64,000 nt of DNA. Source: Balaenoptera acutorostrata (lineage: Eukaryota; Chordata; Mammalia; Artiodactyla; Balaenopteridae). The stretch lies in assembly GCF_949987535.1 (NCBI RefSeq), contig NC_080068.1:82485254-82549253 (forward strand), given 5' to 3'. The notes below the pieces were generated by a model. It made no database searches. It worked only from the letters and a program-made list of their open reading frames with translations, and had not been told where the DNA came from. This document shows positions 33,028-47,000 of this stretch, piece after piece. A program made the position numbers and the translations under genes. Positions within the stretch are counted from its first letter, which is position 1, and each line of letters begins with the position of its first letter.

Positions 33028-36000
33028 GGGTAGGCTCTAGAAACTGTGAGCAGGCTCTAGAAAGTGTGAGGAGGCTCTAGAAACTGTGGGAAGCCTCTAG
33101 AATCTGTGGGCAGGCTCTAGAATCTGTGAGCAGTCTCTAGAAACTGTGGGCAGGCTCCAGAAACTGTGAGTACACTCTAGAAATTGTGGAAAGGCTCTAG
33201 AAACTGTGGGGAGCCTCTAAAAACTGTGGGAAGGATCTAGAAACTGACAGCAGTCTCTAGAAACTGTGGGCAGTCTCTAGAAACTGCAGGCCGGCTCTAG
33301 AAACTGTGGGAAGGCTCTAGAAACTGTGAGCAGGGCCTAGAAACAGTGAGCACCAGAAACTGTGGGTAGGCTCTAGAAACTGTGAGAAGGCTCCAGAAAC
33401 TGGGCAGGCTCTAGAATATGTGGGCAGGTTCTAGAATCTGTGAGCAGTCTCTAGAATCTGTGGGCAGGCTCTAGAATCTGTGGGCAGGCTCTAGAATCTG
33501 TGAGCAGTCTCTAGAAACTGTGGGCAGGTTCTAGAAACTGTGGGCAGGATCTAGAAACTGTGGGCAGTCTCTAGAAACTGTGAGCAGGCTCTATAAACTA
33601 TGGGCCGGGTCTAGAAAATGTGAACAGGCTCTAGAAACGGTGGGGAGGCTGTAGAAACTGTGGGGAATCTCTAGAAACTGTGGGAAGGATCTAGAAACTA
33701 TTTGCAGGATCTAGAAACTGTGTGCAGGCTCTAGAAACTGTGGGTAGGCTCTAGAAACGGAGGGAAGCCTCTAGAAACTGTGGGCAGGATCTAGAAACTG
33801 TGGGCAGGCTCTAGAAACTGTGGGCAGTATCTAGAAAATGTGGGCAGGCTCTAGAAACTGTGAGCAGAGCCTAGAAACTGTGAGCAGGCACCAGAAACTG
33901 TGGGTAGGCTCTAGAAACTGTGAGCAGGCTCTAGAAAATATAGAGAGGCTCTAGAAACTGTGGGAACCCTCTAGAATCTGTGGGCAGGCTCTAGAATCTG
34001 TGAGCAGTCTCTAGAAACTGTGGGCAGGATCTAGAAACTGTGGGCAGGATCTAGAAACTGTGGGCAGGCTCTAGAAACTGTGAGCAGGCTCTAGAAACTG
34101 TGGGCAGTATCTAGAAAATGTGGGCAGGCTCTAGAAACTGTGAGTAGGGTCTAGAAACTGAGGGCAGTCTCTAGGAAATGTGAGCAGGCTCTAGGAACTG
34201 TGAGCAGGGCCTATAAACTGTGAGCAGGCTCCAGAAACTGTGGGTAGGCTCTAGAAACTGTGAGCAGGCTCTAGAAAGTGTGAGGAGGCTCTAGAAACTG
34301 TGGGAAGCCTCTAGAATCTGTGGGCAGGCTCTAGAATCTGTGAGCAGTCTCTAGAAACTGTGGGCAGGCTCCAGAAACTGTGAGTACACTCTAGAAATTG
34401 TGGAAAGGCTCTAGAAACTGTGGGGAGCCTCTAAAAACTGTGGGAAGGATCTAGAAACTGTCAGCAGTCTCTAGAAACTGTGGGCAGGTTGTACAAACTG
34501 CGGGCATGCTCTTGAAACTGTGGGAACCCTCTAGAAATTGTCAGCAGGCTCTAGAAACTGTGGGCAGTCCCTAGAAACTGCAGGCCGGCTCTAGAAACTA
34601 TGGGAAGGCTCTAAAAACTGTGAGAAGGCTCCAGAAACTGTGGGCAGGCTCTAGAATATGTGGGCAGGTTCTAGAACCTGTGGGCAGGCTCTAGAATCTA
34701 TGGGCAGGCTCTAGAATCTGTGAGCAGGCTCTAGAATCGGTGGGCAGGCTCTAGAATCTGTGGGCAGGATCTAGAATCTATGGGCAGGCTCTAGAATCTG
34801 TGAGCAGTCTCTAGAAACTGTGGGCAGGTTCTAGAAACTGTGGGCAGGATCTAGAAACTGTGGGCAGGCTCTAGAAACTGTGAGCAGGCTCTATAAACTA
34901 TGGGCCGGGTCTAGAAAATGTGAACAGGCTCTAGAAACTGTGGGGAGGCTGTAGAAACTGTGGGGAATCTCTAGAAACTGTGGGAAGGATCTAGAAACTA
35001 TTTGCAGGCTCTTGAAACTGTGAGAAGGCTCCAGAAACTGTGGGCAGGCTCTAGAATCTGTGGGCAGGCTCTAGAATCTGTGAGCAGGCTCTAGAATCTG
35101 TGGGCAGGCTCTAGAATCTGTGAGCAGTCTCTAGAAACTCTGGGCAGGATCTAGAAACTGTGGGCAGGATCTAGAAACTGTTAGCAGGATCTAGAAACTG
35201 TGAGCAGGCTGTAGAAACTGTGGGCAGGCTCTAGAAACCGTTAGCAGGTTCTAGAATCTGTTAGCACGATCTAGAAACTGTGAGCAGGCTCTAGAAACTG
35301 TGGGCAGACTCTAGAATCTTTGAGTAGGCTCTAGAAACTGTGGGCAGTCTATAAAATATGTGAGCAGTCTCTAGAAACTGTGAGCAGGCTTTAGAAACTG
35401 TGGGCAGGTTCTGGAAACTGTGAGCAGGCTCTAGAATATGTGGGAAGCCTCTACAAACATTGGGAAGCCTCTAGAAACTGTAGGCAGGATCTAGAAACTG
35501 TGGGCAGAAAATAGGAACTGTGGGCAGGCTCTAGAAACTGCGAGCAGGCTCTAGAAACTGTGGGCAGGCTCTAGAAACTGTGGGAATCATCTAGAAACTG
35601 TGATTAGGGTCTAGAAACTATGGGCATGCTCTAGAAACTGTGGGAAGCCTCTAGAAACTGTGGACAGGATCTAGAAAATGTGGGCAGGCTCTAGAAACTG
35701 TGAGCAGGGCCTAGAAACTGTGAGCAGGCACCAGAAACTGTGGGTAGGCTCTAGAAACTGTGAGCAGGCTCTAGAAAATATAGAGAGGCTCTAGAAACTG
35801 TGGGAACCCTCTAGAATCTCTGGGCAGGCTCTAGAATCTGTGAGCAGTCTCTAGAAACTGTGGGCAGGATCTAGAAACTGTGGGCAGGATCTAGAAACTG
35901 TGGGCAGGCTCTAGAAAGTGTGAGGAAGCTCTAGAAACTGTGGGAAGCCTCTAGAATCTGTGGGCAGGCTCTAGAATCTGTGAGCAGTCTCTAGAAACTG

Positions 36001-39000
36001 TGGGCAGGCTCCAGAAACTGTGAGTACACTCTAGAAATTGTGGAAAGGCTCTAGAAACTGTGGGGAGCCTCTAAAAACTGTGGGAAGGATCTAGAAACTG
36101 TCAGCAGTCTCTAGAAACTGTGGGCAGGTTGTACAAACTGCGGGCATGCTCTTGAAACTGTGGGAACCCTCTAGAAATTGTCAGCAGGCTCTAGAAACTG
36201 TGGGCAGTCCCTAGAAACTGCAGGCCGGCTCTAGAAACTATGGGAAGGCTCTAGAAACTGTGAGCAGGGCCTAGAAACTGTGAGCACCAGAAACTGTGGG
36301 TAGGCTCTAGAAACTGTGAGAAGGCTCCAGAAACTGTGGGCAGGCTCTAGAATATGTGGGAGGTTCTAGAACCTGTGGGCAGGCTCTAGAATCTATGGGC
36401 AGGCTCTAGAATCTGTCAGCAGACTCTAGAATCTGTGGGCAGGCTCTAGAATCTGTGAGCAGGCTCTAGAATCTGTGGGCAGGCTCTAGAATCTGTGAGC
36501 AGTCTCTAGAAACTCTGGGCAGGATCTAGAAACTGTGGGCAGGATCTAGAAACTGTGTGCAGGCTCCAGAAACTGTTAGCAGGATCTAGAAACTGTGAGC
36601 AGGCTGTAGAAACTGTGGGCAGGCTCTAGAAACCGTTAGCAGGTTCTAGAATCTGTTAGCACGATCTAGAAACTGTGAGCAGGCTCTAGAAACTGTGGGC
36701 AGACTCTAGAATCTTTGAGTAGGCTCTAGACACTGTGGGCAGTCTATAAAATATGTGAGCAGTCTCTAGAAACTGTGAGCAGGCTTTAGAAACTGTGGGC
36801 AGGTTCTGGAAACTGTGAGCAGGCTCTAGAATATGTGGGAAGCCTCTACAAACATTGGGAAGCCTCTAGAAACTGTAGGCAGGATCTAGAAACTGTGGGC
36901 AGAAAATAGGGACTGTGGGCTGGCTCTAGAAACTGGGAGCAGGCTCTAGAAGCTGTGGGCAGGCTCTAGAAACTGTGGGAATCATCTAGAAACTGTGATT
37001 AGGGTCTAGAAACTATGGGCATGCTCTAGAAACTGTGGGAAGCCTCTAGAAACTGTGGGCAGGATCTAGAAAATGTGGGCAGGCTCTAGAAACTGTGAGC
37101 AGGGCCTAGAAACTGTGAGCAGGCACCAGAAACTGTGGGTAGGCTCTAGAAACTGTGAGCAGGCTCTAGAAAATATAGAGAGGCTCTAGAAACTGTGGGA
37201 ACCCTCTAGAATCTGTGGGCAGGCTCTAGAAACTGTGAGTAGGCTCCAGAAAATGTGGGCAGGCTCTAGAATCTGTGGGCAGGCTCTAGAATCTGTGGGA
37301 AGGCTCTAGAATCTGTGGGCAGGCTCTAGAATCTGTGGGCAGGCTCTAGAATCTGTGGGCAGGCTCTAGAAACTATGGGCAGGGTCTAGAATCTATGGGG
37401 AGGCTCTAGAAACTGTGAGTAGGCTCTAGAAACTGTGGGCAGGCTCTAGAATCTGTAAGCAGTCTCTAGAAACTGTGGGCAGGATCTAGAAACTGTGAGC
37501 AGGGCCTAGAAACTGTGAGCAGGCACCAGAAACTGTGGGTAGGCTCTAGAAACTGTGAACAGGCTCTAGAAAGTGTGAGGAGGCTCTAGAAACTGTGGGA
37601 AGCCTCTAGAATCTGTGGGCAGGCTCTAGAATCTGTGAGCAGTCTCTAAAAACTGTGGGCATGCTCCAGAAACTGTGAGTACACTCTAGAAAATATGGAA
37701 AGGCTCTAGAAACTGTGGGGAGCCTCTAAAAACTGTGGGAAGGATCTAGAAACTGACAGCAGGCTCTAGAAACTATGGGCAGGCTCTAGAATCTGTGAGC
37801 AGTCTCTAGAAACTGTGGGCAGGTTCTAGAAACTGTGGGCAGGATCTAGAAACTGTGGGCAGGCTCTAGAAACTGCGAGCAGGCTCTATAAACTATGGGC
37901 CGGGTCTAGAAAATGTGAACAGGCTCTAGAAACTGTGGGGAGGCTGTAGAAACTGTGGGGAATCTCTAGAAACTGTGGGAAGGATCTAGAAACTATTTGC
38001 AGGATCTAGAAACTGTGGGCAGTATCTAGAAAATGTGGGCAGGCTCTAGAAACTGTGAGCAGAGCCTAGAAACTGTGAGCAGGCACCAGAAACTGTGGGT
38101 AGGCTCTAGAAACTGTGAGCAGGCTCTAGAAAATATAGAGAGGCTCTAGAAACTGTGGGAACCCTCTAGAATCTGTGGGCAGGCTCTAGAATCTGTGAGC
38201 AGTCTCTAGAAACTGTGGGCAGGATCTAGAAACTGTGGGCAGGATCTAGAAACTGTGGGCAGGCTCTAGAAACTGTGAGCAGGCTCTAGAAACTGTGGGC
38301 AGTATCTAGAAAATGTGGGCAGGCTCTAGAAACTGTGAGTAGGGTCTAGAAACTGAGGGCAGTCTCTAGGAAATGTGAGCAGGCTCTAGGAACTGTGAGC
38401 AGGGCCTATAAACTGTGAGCAGGCTCCAGAAACTGTGGGTAGGTTCTAGAAACTGTGAGCAGGCTCTAGAAAGTGTGAGGAGGCTCTAGAAACTGTGGGA
38501 AGCCTCTAGAATCTGTGGGCAGGCTCTAGAATCTGTGAGCAGTCTCTAGAAACTGTGGGCAGGCTCCAGAAACTGTGAGTACACTCTAGAAATTGTGGAA
38601 AGGCTCTAGAAACTGTGGGGAGCCTCTAAAAACTGTGGGAAGGATCTAGAAACTGTCAGCAGTCTCTAGAAACTGTGGGCAGGATCTAGAAACTGTGTGC
38701 AGGCTCCAGAAACTGTTAGCAGGATCTAGAAACTGTGAGCAGGCTGTAGAAACTGTGGGCAGGCTCTAGAAACCGTTAGCAGGTTCTAGAATCTGTTAGC
38801 ACGATCTAGAAACTGTGAGCAGGCTCTAGAAACTGTGGGCAGACTCTAGAATCTTTGAGTAGGCTCTAGACACTGTGGGCAGTCTATAAAATATGTGAGC
38901 AGTCTCTAGAAACTGTGAGCAGGCTTTAGAAACTGTGGGCAGGTTCTGGAAACTGTGAGCAGGCTCTAGAATATGTGGGAAGCCTCTACAAACATTGGGA

Positions 39001-40674
39001 AGCCTCTAGAAACTGTAGGCAGGATCTAGAAACTGTGGACAGAAAATAGGAACTGTGGGCAGGCTCTAGGAACTGCGAGCAGGCTCTAGAAACTGTGGGC
39101 AGGCTCTAGAAACTGTGGGAATCATCTAGAAACTGTGATTAGGGTCTAGAAACTATGGGCATGCTCTAGAAACTGTGGGAAGCCTCTAGAAACTGTGGGC
39201 AGGATCTAGAAAATGTGGGCAGGCTCTAGAAACTGTGAGCAGGGCCTAGAAACTGTGAGCAGGCACCAGAAACTGTGGGTAGGCTCTAGAAACTGTGAGC
39301 AAGCTCTAGAAAATATAGAGAGGCTCTAGAAACTGTGGAAAGCCTCTAGCATCTGTGGGCAGGCTCTAGAAACTGTGAGTATGCTCCAGAAAATGTAGGC
39401 AGGCTCTAGAATCTGTGGGCACTCTCTAGAATCTGTGGGCAGGCTCTAGAATCTGTGGGCAGGCTCTAGAAACTGTGACCAGTATCTAGGAACTCTATGG
39501 CCAGGCTCTAGAAACTGTGAGTAGGCTCTAGAAACTGTGGGCAGGCTCTAGAAACTGTGACCAGTCTCTAGGAACTCTATGGCCAGGCTCTAGAACCTGT
39601 GAGTAGGCTCTAGAAACTGTGGGCAGGCTCTAGAATCTGTGAGCAGTCTCTAGAAACTGTGGGCAGGATCTAGAAACTGTGGGCAGGCTCTAGAAACTGT
39701 GAGCAGGCTCTAGAAACTGTGGGCCAGGTCTAGGAAATGTGAGCAGGCTCTAGAAGCTGTGAGCAGGGCCTATAAACTGTGAGCAGGCTCCAGAAACTGT
39801 GGGTAGGCTCTAGAAACTGTGAGCAGGCTCTAGAAAGTGTGAGGAGGCTCTAGAAACTGTGGGAAGCCTCTAGAATCTGTGGGCAGGCTCTAGAATCTGT
39901 GAGCAGTCTCTAGAAACTGTGGGCAGGCTCCAGAAACTGTGAGTACACTCTAGAAATTGTGGAAAGGCTCTAGAAACTGTGGGGAGCCTCTAAAAACTGT
40001 GGGAAGGATCTAGAAACTGACAGCAGTCTCTAGAAACTGTGGGCAGTCTCTAGAAACTGCAGGCCGGCTCTAGAAACTGTGGGAAGGCTCTAGAAACTGT
40101 GAGCAGGGCCTAGAAACAGTGAGCACCAGAAACTGTGGGTAGGCTCTAGAAACTGTGAGAAGGCTCCAGAAACTGGGCAGGCTCTAGAATATGTGGGCAG
40201 GTTCTAGAATCTGTGAGCAGTCTCTAGAATCTGTGGGCAGGCTCTAGAATCTGTGAGCAGTCTCTAGAAACTGTGGGCAGGTTCTAGAAACTGTGGGCAG
40301 GATCTAGAAACTGTGGGCAGGCTCTAGAAACTGTGAGCAGGCTCTATAAACTATGGGCCGGGTCTAGAAAATGTGAACAGGCTCTAGAAACTGTGGGGAG
40401 GCTGTAGAAACTGTGGGGAATCTCTAGAAACTGTGGGAAGGATCTAGAAACTATTTGCAGGATCTAGAAACTGTGGGCAGGATCTAGAAACTGTGTGCAG
40501 GCTCTAGAAACTGTGGGTAGGCTCTAGAAACGGAGGGAAGCCTCTAGAAACTGTGGGCAGGATCTAGAAACTGTGGGCAGGCTCTAGAAACTGTGGGCAG
40601 TATCTAGAAAATGTGGGCAGGCTCTAGAAACTGTGAGCAGAGCCTAGAAACTGTGAGCAGGCACCAGAAACTGT
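33028..40674 (+). repeat. 7,647-bp higher-order repeat, copy 2
   Basis: This is a tandem copy of 25,381-33,027 at a constant offset of 7,647. Many private variants are shared, including the 1-bp deletion at 36,358, AGGGACTGTGGGCTGG near 36,908, the doubled 22-bp monomer set at 39,490 and 39,570, and CTCTAGCATCTG near 39,346. In the stretches compared I found one difference: GGGCATGCTCC at 25,501 is GGGCAGGCTCC at 33,148. The match continues beyond the end of the copy to about 41,050, where GGGCAGG (33,404) becomes GGGCCGG. The total matched length is therefore about 8.0 kb for a 7,647-bp period, the mark of a recent tandem duplication. Confidence 0.85.
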
Positions 40675-43600
40675 GGGTAGGCTCTAGAAACTGTGAGCAG
40701 GCTCTAGAAAGTGTGAGGAGGCTCTAGAAACTGTGGGAAGCCTCTAGAATCTGTGGGCAGGCTCTAGAATCTGTGAGCAGTCTCTAGAAACTGTGGGCAG
40801 GCTCCAGAAACTGTGAGTACACTCTAGAAATTGTGGAAAGGCTCTAGAAACTGTGGGGAGCCTCTAAAAACTGTGGGAAGGATCTAGAAACTGACAGCAG
40901 TCTCTAGAAACTGTGGGCAGTCTCTAGAAACTGCAGGCCGGCTCTAGAAACTGTGGGAAGGCTCTAGAAACTGTGAGCAGGGCCTAGAAACAGTGAGCAC
41001 CAGAAACTGTGGGTAGGCTCTAGAAACTGTGAGAAGGCTCCAGAAACTGGGCCGGCTCTAGAATATGTGGGCAGGTTCTAGAATCTGTGAGCAGTCTCTA
41101 GAAACTGTGGGCAGGCTCTAGAATCTGTGGGCAGGCTCTAGAATCTATAGGCAGGCTCTAGAATCTGTGAGCAGTCTCTAGAAACTGTGGGCAGGTTCTA
41201 GAAACTGTGGGCAGGATCTAGAAACTGTGGGCAGGCTCTAGAAACTGTGAGCAGGCTCTATAAACTATGGGCCGGGTCTAGAAAATGTGAACAGGCTCTA
41301 GAAACTGTGGGGAGGCTGTAGAAACTGTGGGGAATCTCTAGAAACTGTGGGAAGGATCTAGAAACTATTTGCAGGATCTAGAAACTGTGGGCAGGATCTA
41401 GAAACTGTGTGCAGGCTCTAGAAACTGTGGGTAGGCTCTAGAAACGGAGGGAAGCCTCTAGAAACTGTGGGCAGGATCTAGAAACTGTGGGCAGGCTCTA
41501 GAAACTGTGATCAGTGTCTAGAAACTGAGGGAAGGATCTAGAGACTGTGAGCAGGCTCTAGAAATGGTGGGCATGCTCTAGAAACTGTGCGCAGGCTCCA
41601 GAAACTTTGGGCCCGCTCCAGAAACTGTGGGCAGGCACTAGAAAATGTGGGCCGGCTCCAGAAACTGTGGACAGTCTCTGGAAACATTTAGCAGGCTCCA
41701 GAATCTGTAAGCAGGCTCTAGAAACTGTGAGCAGGCTCTAGAAACTGTGGGCAGGCTCTAGAAACTGTTAGCAGGTTCTAGAATCTGTTAGCACGATCTA
41801 GGAACTGTGAGCAGGCTCTAGAAACTGTGGGCAGACTCTAGAATCTGTTAGCACGATCTAGGAACTGTGAGCAGGCTCTAGAAACTGTGGGCAGACTCTA
41901 GAATCTGTGGGCAGGCTCTAGAAACTGTGAGTATGCTCCAGAAAATGTGAGCAGGCTCTAGAAACTGTGGGCAGTCTATAAAATATGTGAGCAGTCTCTA
42001 GAAACTGTGAGCAGGCTTTAGAAACTGTGGGCAGGTTCTGGAAACTGTGGGCAGGCTCTAGAATCTGTGGGAAGCCTCTACAAACATTGGGAAGCCTCTA
42101 GAAACTGTAGGCAGGATCTAGAAACTGTGGGCAGAAAATAGGAACTGTGGACAGGCTCTAGAAACTGCGAGCAGGCTCTAGAAACTGTGGGCAGGCTCTA
42201 GAAACTGTGGGAATCATCTAGAAACTGTGATTAGGGTCTAGAAACTATGGGCATGCTCTAGAAACTGTGGGAAGCTTCTAGAAACTGTGGGCAGGATCTA
42301 GAAAATGTGGGCAGGCTCTAGAAACTGTGAGCAGGGCCTAGAAACTGTGAGCAGGCACGAGAAACTGTGGGTAGGCTCTAGAAACTGTGAGCAGGCTCTA
42401 GAAAATATAGAGAGGCTCTAGAAACTGTGGGAACCCTCTAGAATCTGTGGGCAGGCTCTAGAAACTGTGAGTAGGCTCCAGAAAATGTGGGCAGGCTCTA
42501 GAATCTGTGGGCAGGCTCTAGAAACTGTGAGTAGGCTCCAGAAAATGTGGGCAGGCTCTAGAATCTGTGGGAAGGCTCTAGAATCTGTGGGCAGGCTCTA
42601 GAATCTGTGGGCAGGCTCTAGAAACTATGGGCAGGGTCTAGAATCTATGGGGAGGCTCTAGAAACTGTGAGTAGGCTCTAGAAACTGTGGGCAGGCTCTA
42701 GAATGTGTGAGCAGTCTCTAGAAACTGTGGGCAGGATCTAGAAACTGTGAGCAGGGCCTAGAAACTGTGAGCAGGCACCAGAAACTGTGGGTAGGCTCTA
42801 GAAACTGTGAGCAAGCTCTAGAAAATATAGAGAGGCTCTAGAATCTGTGGGCACTCTCTAGAATCTGTGGGCAGGCTCTAGAATCTGTGGGCAGGCTCTA
42901 GAAACTGTGACCAGTATCTAGGAACACTATGGCCAGGCTCTAGAAACTGTGAGTAGGCTCTAGAAACTGTGGGCAGGCTCTAGAATCTGTGAGCAGTCTC
43001 TAGAAACTGTGGGCAGGATCTAGAAACTGTGGGCAGGCTCTAGAAACTGTGAGCAGGCTCTAGAAACTGTGGGCCAGGTCTAGGAAATGTGAGCAGGCTC
43101 TAGAAGCTGTGAGCAGGGCCTATAAACTGTGAGCAGGCTCCAGAAACTGTGGGTAGGCTCTAGAAACTGTGAGCAGGCTCTAGAAAGTGTGAGGAGGCTC
43201 TAGAAACTGTGGGAAGCCTCTAGAATCTGTGGGCAGGCTCTAGAATCTGTGAGCAGTCTCTAGAAACTGTGGGCAGGCTCCAGAAACTGTGAGTACACTC
43301 TAGAAATTGTGGAAAGGCTCTAGAAACTGTGGGGAGCCTCTAAAAACTGTGGGAAGGATCTAGAAACTGACAGCAGTCTCTAGAAACTGTGGGCAGTCTC
43401 TAGAAACTGCAGGCCGGCTCTAGAAACTGTGGGAAGGCTCTAGAAACTGTGAGCAGGGCCTAGAAACAGTGAGCACCAGAAACTGTGGGTAGGCTCTAGA
43501 AACTGTGAGAAGGCTCCAGAAACTGGGCAGGCTCTAGAATATGTGGGCAGGTTCTAGAATCTGTGAGCAGTCTCTAGAATCTGTGGGCAGGCTCTAGAAT

Positions 43601-44014
43601 CTGTGAGCAGTCTCTAGAAACTGTGGGCAGGTTCTAGAAACTGTGGGCAGGATCTAGAAACTGTGGGCAGGCTCTAGAAACTGTGAGCAGGCTCTATAAA
43701 CTATGGGCCGGGTCTAGAAAATGTGAACAGGCTCTAGAAACTGTGGGGAGGCTGTAGAAACTGTGGGGAATCTCTAGAAACTGTGGGAAGGATCTAGAAA
43801 CTATTTGCAGGATCTAGAAACTGTGGGCAGGATCTAGAAACTGTGTGCAGGCTCTAGAAACTGTGGGTAGGCTCTAGAAACGGAGGGAAGCCTCTAGAAA
43901 CTGTGGGCAGGATCTAGAAACTGTGGGCAGGCTCTAGAAACTGTGGGCAGTATCTAGAAAATGTGGGCAGGCTCTAGAAACTGTGAGCAGAGCCTAGAAA
44001 CTGTGAGCAGGCAC
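40665..44014 (+). repeat. 3.4-kb higher-order repeat, copy 4 (3,350 bp)
   Basis: This copy matches copy 3 at offset 26,764 from before its start to about 16,800/43,560. It has the 80-bp deletion of copy 3 (GAGAGGCTCTAGAATCTGTGGGCAC at about 42,835) but not copy 3's extra monomer, so it is 168 monomers minus 10 bp. Anchors are TTGGGCCCGC at 41,607 and CAGAAAATAGG at 42,132. GCAGGCACTAGAAAATG near 41,631 is shared only with copy 5, and GAGGGAAGGATC near 41,528 is private. It ends in the GGGCAGGCTCC variant near 43,271 where copies 1-3 and 5 have GGGCATGCTCC. Confidence 0.88.
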
Positions 44015-47000
44015 CAGAAACTGTGGGTAGGCTCTAGAAACTGTGAGCAGGCTCTAGAAAGTGTGAGGAGGCTCTAGAAACTGTGGGAAGCCTCTAGAAT
44101 CTGTGGGCAGGCTCTAGAATCTGTGAGCAGTCTCTAGAAACTGTGGGCAGGCTCCAGAAACTGTGAGTACACTCTAGAAATTGTGGAAAGGCTCTAGAAA
44201 CTGTGGGGAGCCTCTAAAAACTGTGGGAAGGATCTAGAAACTGACAGCAGTCTCTAGAAACTGTGGGCAGTCTCTAGAAACTGCAGGCCGGCTCTAGAAA
44301 CTGTGGGAAGGCTCTAGAAACTGTGAGCAGGGCCTAGAAACAGTGAGCACCAGAAACTGTGGGTAGGCTCTAGAAACTGTGAGAAGGCTCCAGAAACTGG
44401 GCCGGCTCTAGAATATGTGGGCAGGTTCTAGAATCTGTGAGCAGTCTCTAGAAACTGTGGGCAGGCTCTAGAATCTGTGGGCAGGCTCTAGAATCTATAG
44501 GCAGGCTCTAGAATCTGTGAGCAGTCTCTAGAAACTGTGGGCAGGTTCTAGAAACTGTGGGCAGGATCTAGAAACTGTGGGCAGGCTCTAGAAACTGTGA
44601 GCAGGCTCTATAAACTATGGGCCGGGTCTAGAAAATGTGAACAGGCTCTAGAAACTGTGGGGAGGCTGTAGAAACTGTGGGGAATCTCTAGAAACTGTGG
44701 GAAGGATCTAGAAACTATTTGCAGGATCTAGAAACTGTGGGCAGGATCTAGAAACTGTGTGCAGGCTCTAGAAACTGTGGGTAGGCTCTAGAAACGGAGG
44801 GAAGCCTCTAGAAACTGTGGGCAGGATCTAGAAACTGTGGGCAGGCTCTAGAAACTGTGATCAGTGTCTAGAAACTGAGGGCAGGATCTAGAGACTGTGA
44901 GCAGGCTCTAGAAATGGTGGGCATGCTCTAGAAACTGTGCGCAGGCTCCAGAAACTTTGGGCCCGCTCCAGAAACTGTGGGCAGGCACTAGAAAATGTGG
45001 GCCGGCTCCAGAAACTGTGGACAGTCTCTGGAAACATTTAGCAGGCTCCAGAATCTGTAAGCAGGCTCTAGAAACTGTGAGCAGGCTCTAGAAACTGTGG
45101 GCAGGCTCTAGAAACTGTTAGCAGGTTCTAGAATCTGTTAGCACGATCTAGGAACTGTGAGCAGGCTCTAGAAACTGTGGGCAGACTCTAGAATCTGTTA
45201 GCACGATCTAGGAACTGTGAGCAGGCTCTAGAAACTGTGGGCAGACTCTAGAATCTGTGGGCAGGCTCTAGAAACTGTGAGTATGCTCCAGAAAATGTGA
45301 GCAGGCTCTAGAAACTGTGGGCAGTCTATAAAATATGTGAGCAGTCTCTAGAAACTGTGAGCAGGCTTTAGAAACTGTGGGCAGGTTCTGGAAACTGTGG
45401 GCAGGCTCTAGAATCTGTGGGAAGCCTCTACAAACATTGGGAAGCCTCTAGAAACTGTAGGCAGGATCTAGAAACTGTGGGCAGAAAATAGGAACTGTGG
45501 ACAGGCTCTAGAAACTGCGAGCAGGCTCTAGAAACTGTGGGCAGGCTCTAGAAACTGTGGGAATCATCTAGAAACTGTGATTAGGGTCTAGAAACTATGG
45601 GCATGCTCTAGAAACTGTGGGAAGCTTCTAGAAACTGTGGGCAGGATCTAGAAAATGTGGGCAGGCTCTAGAAACTGTGAGCAGGGCCTAGAAACTGTGA
45701 GCAGGCACGAGAAACTGTGGGTAGGCTCTAGAAACTGTGAGCAGGCTCTAGAAAATATAGAGAGGCTCTAGAAACTGTGGGAACCCTCTAGAATCTGTGG
45801 GCAGGCTCTAGAAACTGTGAGTAGGCTCCAGAAAATGTGGGCAGGCTCTAGAATCTGTGGGCAGGCTCTAGAAACTGTGAGTAGGCTCCAGAAAATGTGG
45901 GCAGGCTCTAGAATCTGTGGGAAGGCTCTAGAATCTGTGGGCAGGCTCTAGAATCTGTGGGCAGGCTCTAGAAACTATGGGCAGGGTCTAGAATCTATGG
46001 GGAGGCTCTAGAAACTGTGAGTAGGCTCTAGAAACTGTGGGCAGGCTCTAGAATGTGTGAGCAGTCTCTAGAAACTGTGGGCAGGATCTAGAAACTGTGA
46101 GCAGGGCCTAGAAACTGTGAGCAGGCACCAGAAACTGTGGGTAGGCTCTAGAAACTGTGAGCAAGCTCTAGAAAATATAGAGAGGCTCTAGAATCTGTGG
46201 GCACTCTCTAGAATCTGTGGGCAGGCTCTAGAATCTGTGGGCAGGCTCTAGAAACTGTGACCAGTATCTAGGAACACTATGGCCAGGCTCTAGAAACTGT
46301 GAGTAGGCTCTAGAAACTGTGGGCAGGCTCTAGAATCTGTGAGCAGTCTCTAGAAACTGTGGGCAGGATCTAGAAACTGTGGGCAGGCTCTAGAAACTGT
46401 GAGCAGGCTCTAGAAACTGTGGGCCAGGTCTAGGAAATGTGAGCAGGCTCTAGAAGCTGTGAGCAGGGCCTATAAACTGTGAGCAGGCTCCAGAAACTGT
46501 GGGTAGGCTCTAGAAACTGTGAGCAGGCTCTAGAAAGTGTGAGGAGGCTCTAGAAACTGTGGGAAGCCTCTAGAATCTGTGGGCAGGCTCTAGAATCTGT
46601 GAGCAGTCTCTAGAAACTGTGGGCATGCTCCAGAAACTGTGAGTACACTCTAGAAATTGTGGAAAGGCTCTAGAAACTGTGGGGAGCCTCTAAAAACTGT
46701 GGGAAGGATCTAGAAACTGACAGCAGTCTCTAGAAACTGTGGGCAGTCTCTAGAAACTGCAGGCCGGCTCTAGAAACTGTGGGAAGGCTCTAGAAACTGT
46801 GAGCAGGGCCTAGAAACAGTGAGCACCAGAAACTGTGGGTAGGCTCTAGAAACTGTGAGAAGGCTCCAGAAACTGGGCAGGCTCTAGAATATGTGGGCAG
46901 GTTCTAGAATCTGTGAGCAGTCTCTAGAATCTGTGGGCAGGCTCTAGAATCTGTGGGCAGGCTCTAGAATCTGTGAGCAGTCTCTAGAAACTGTGGGCAG

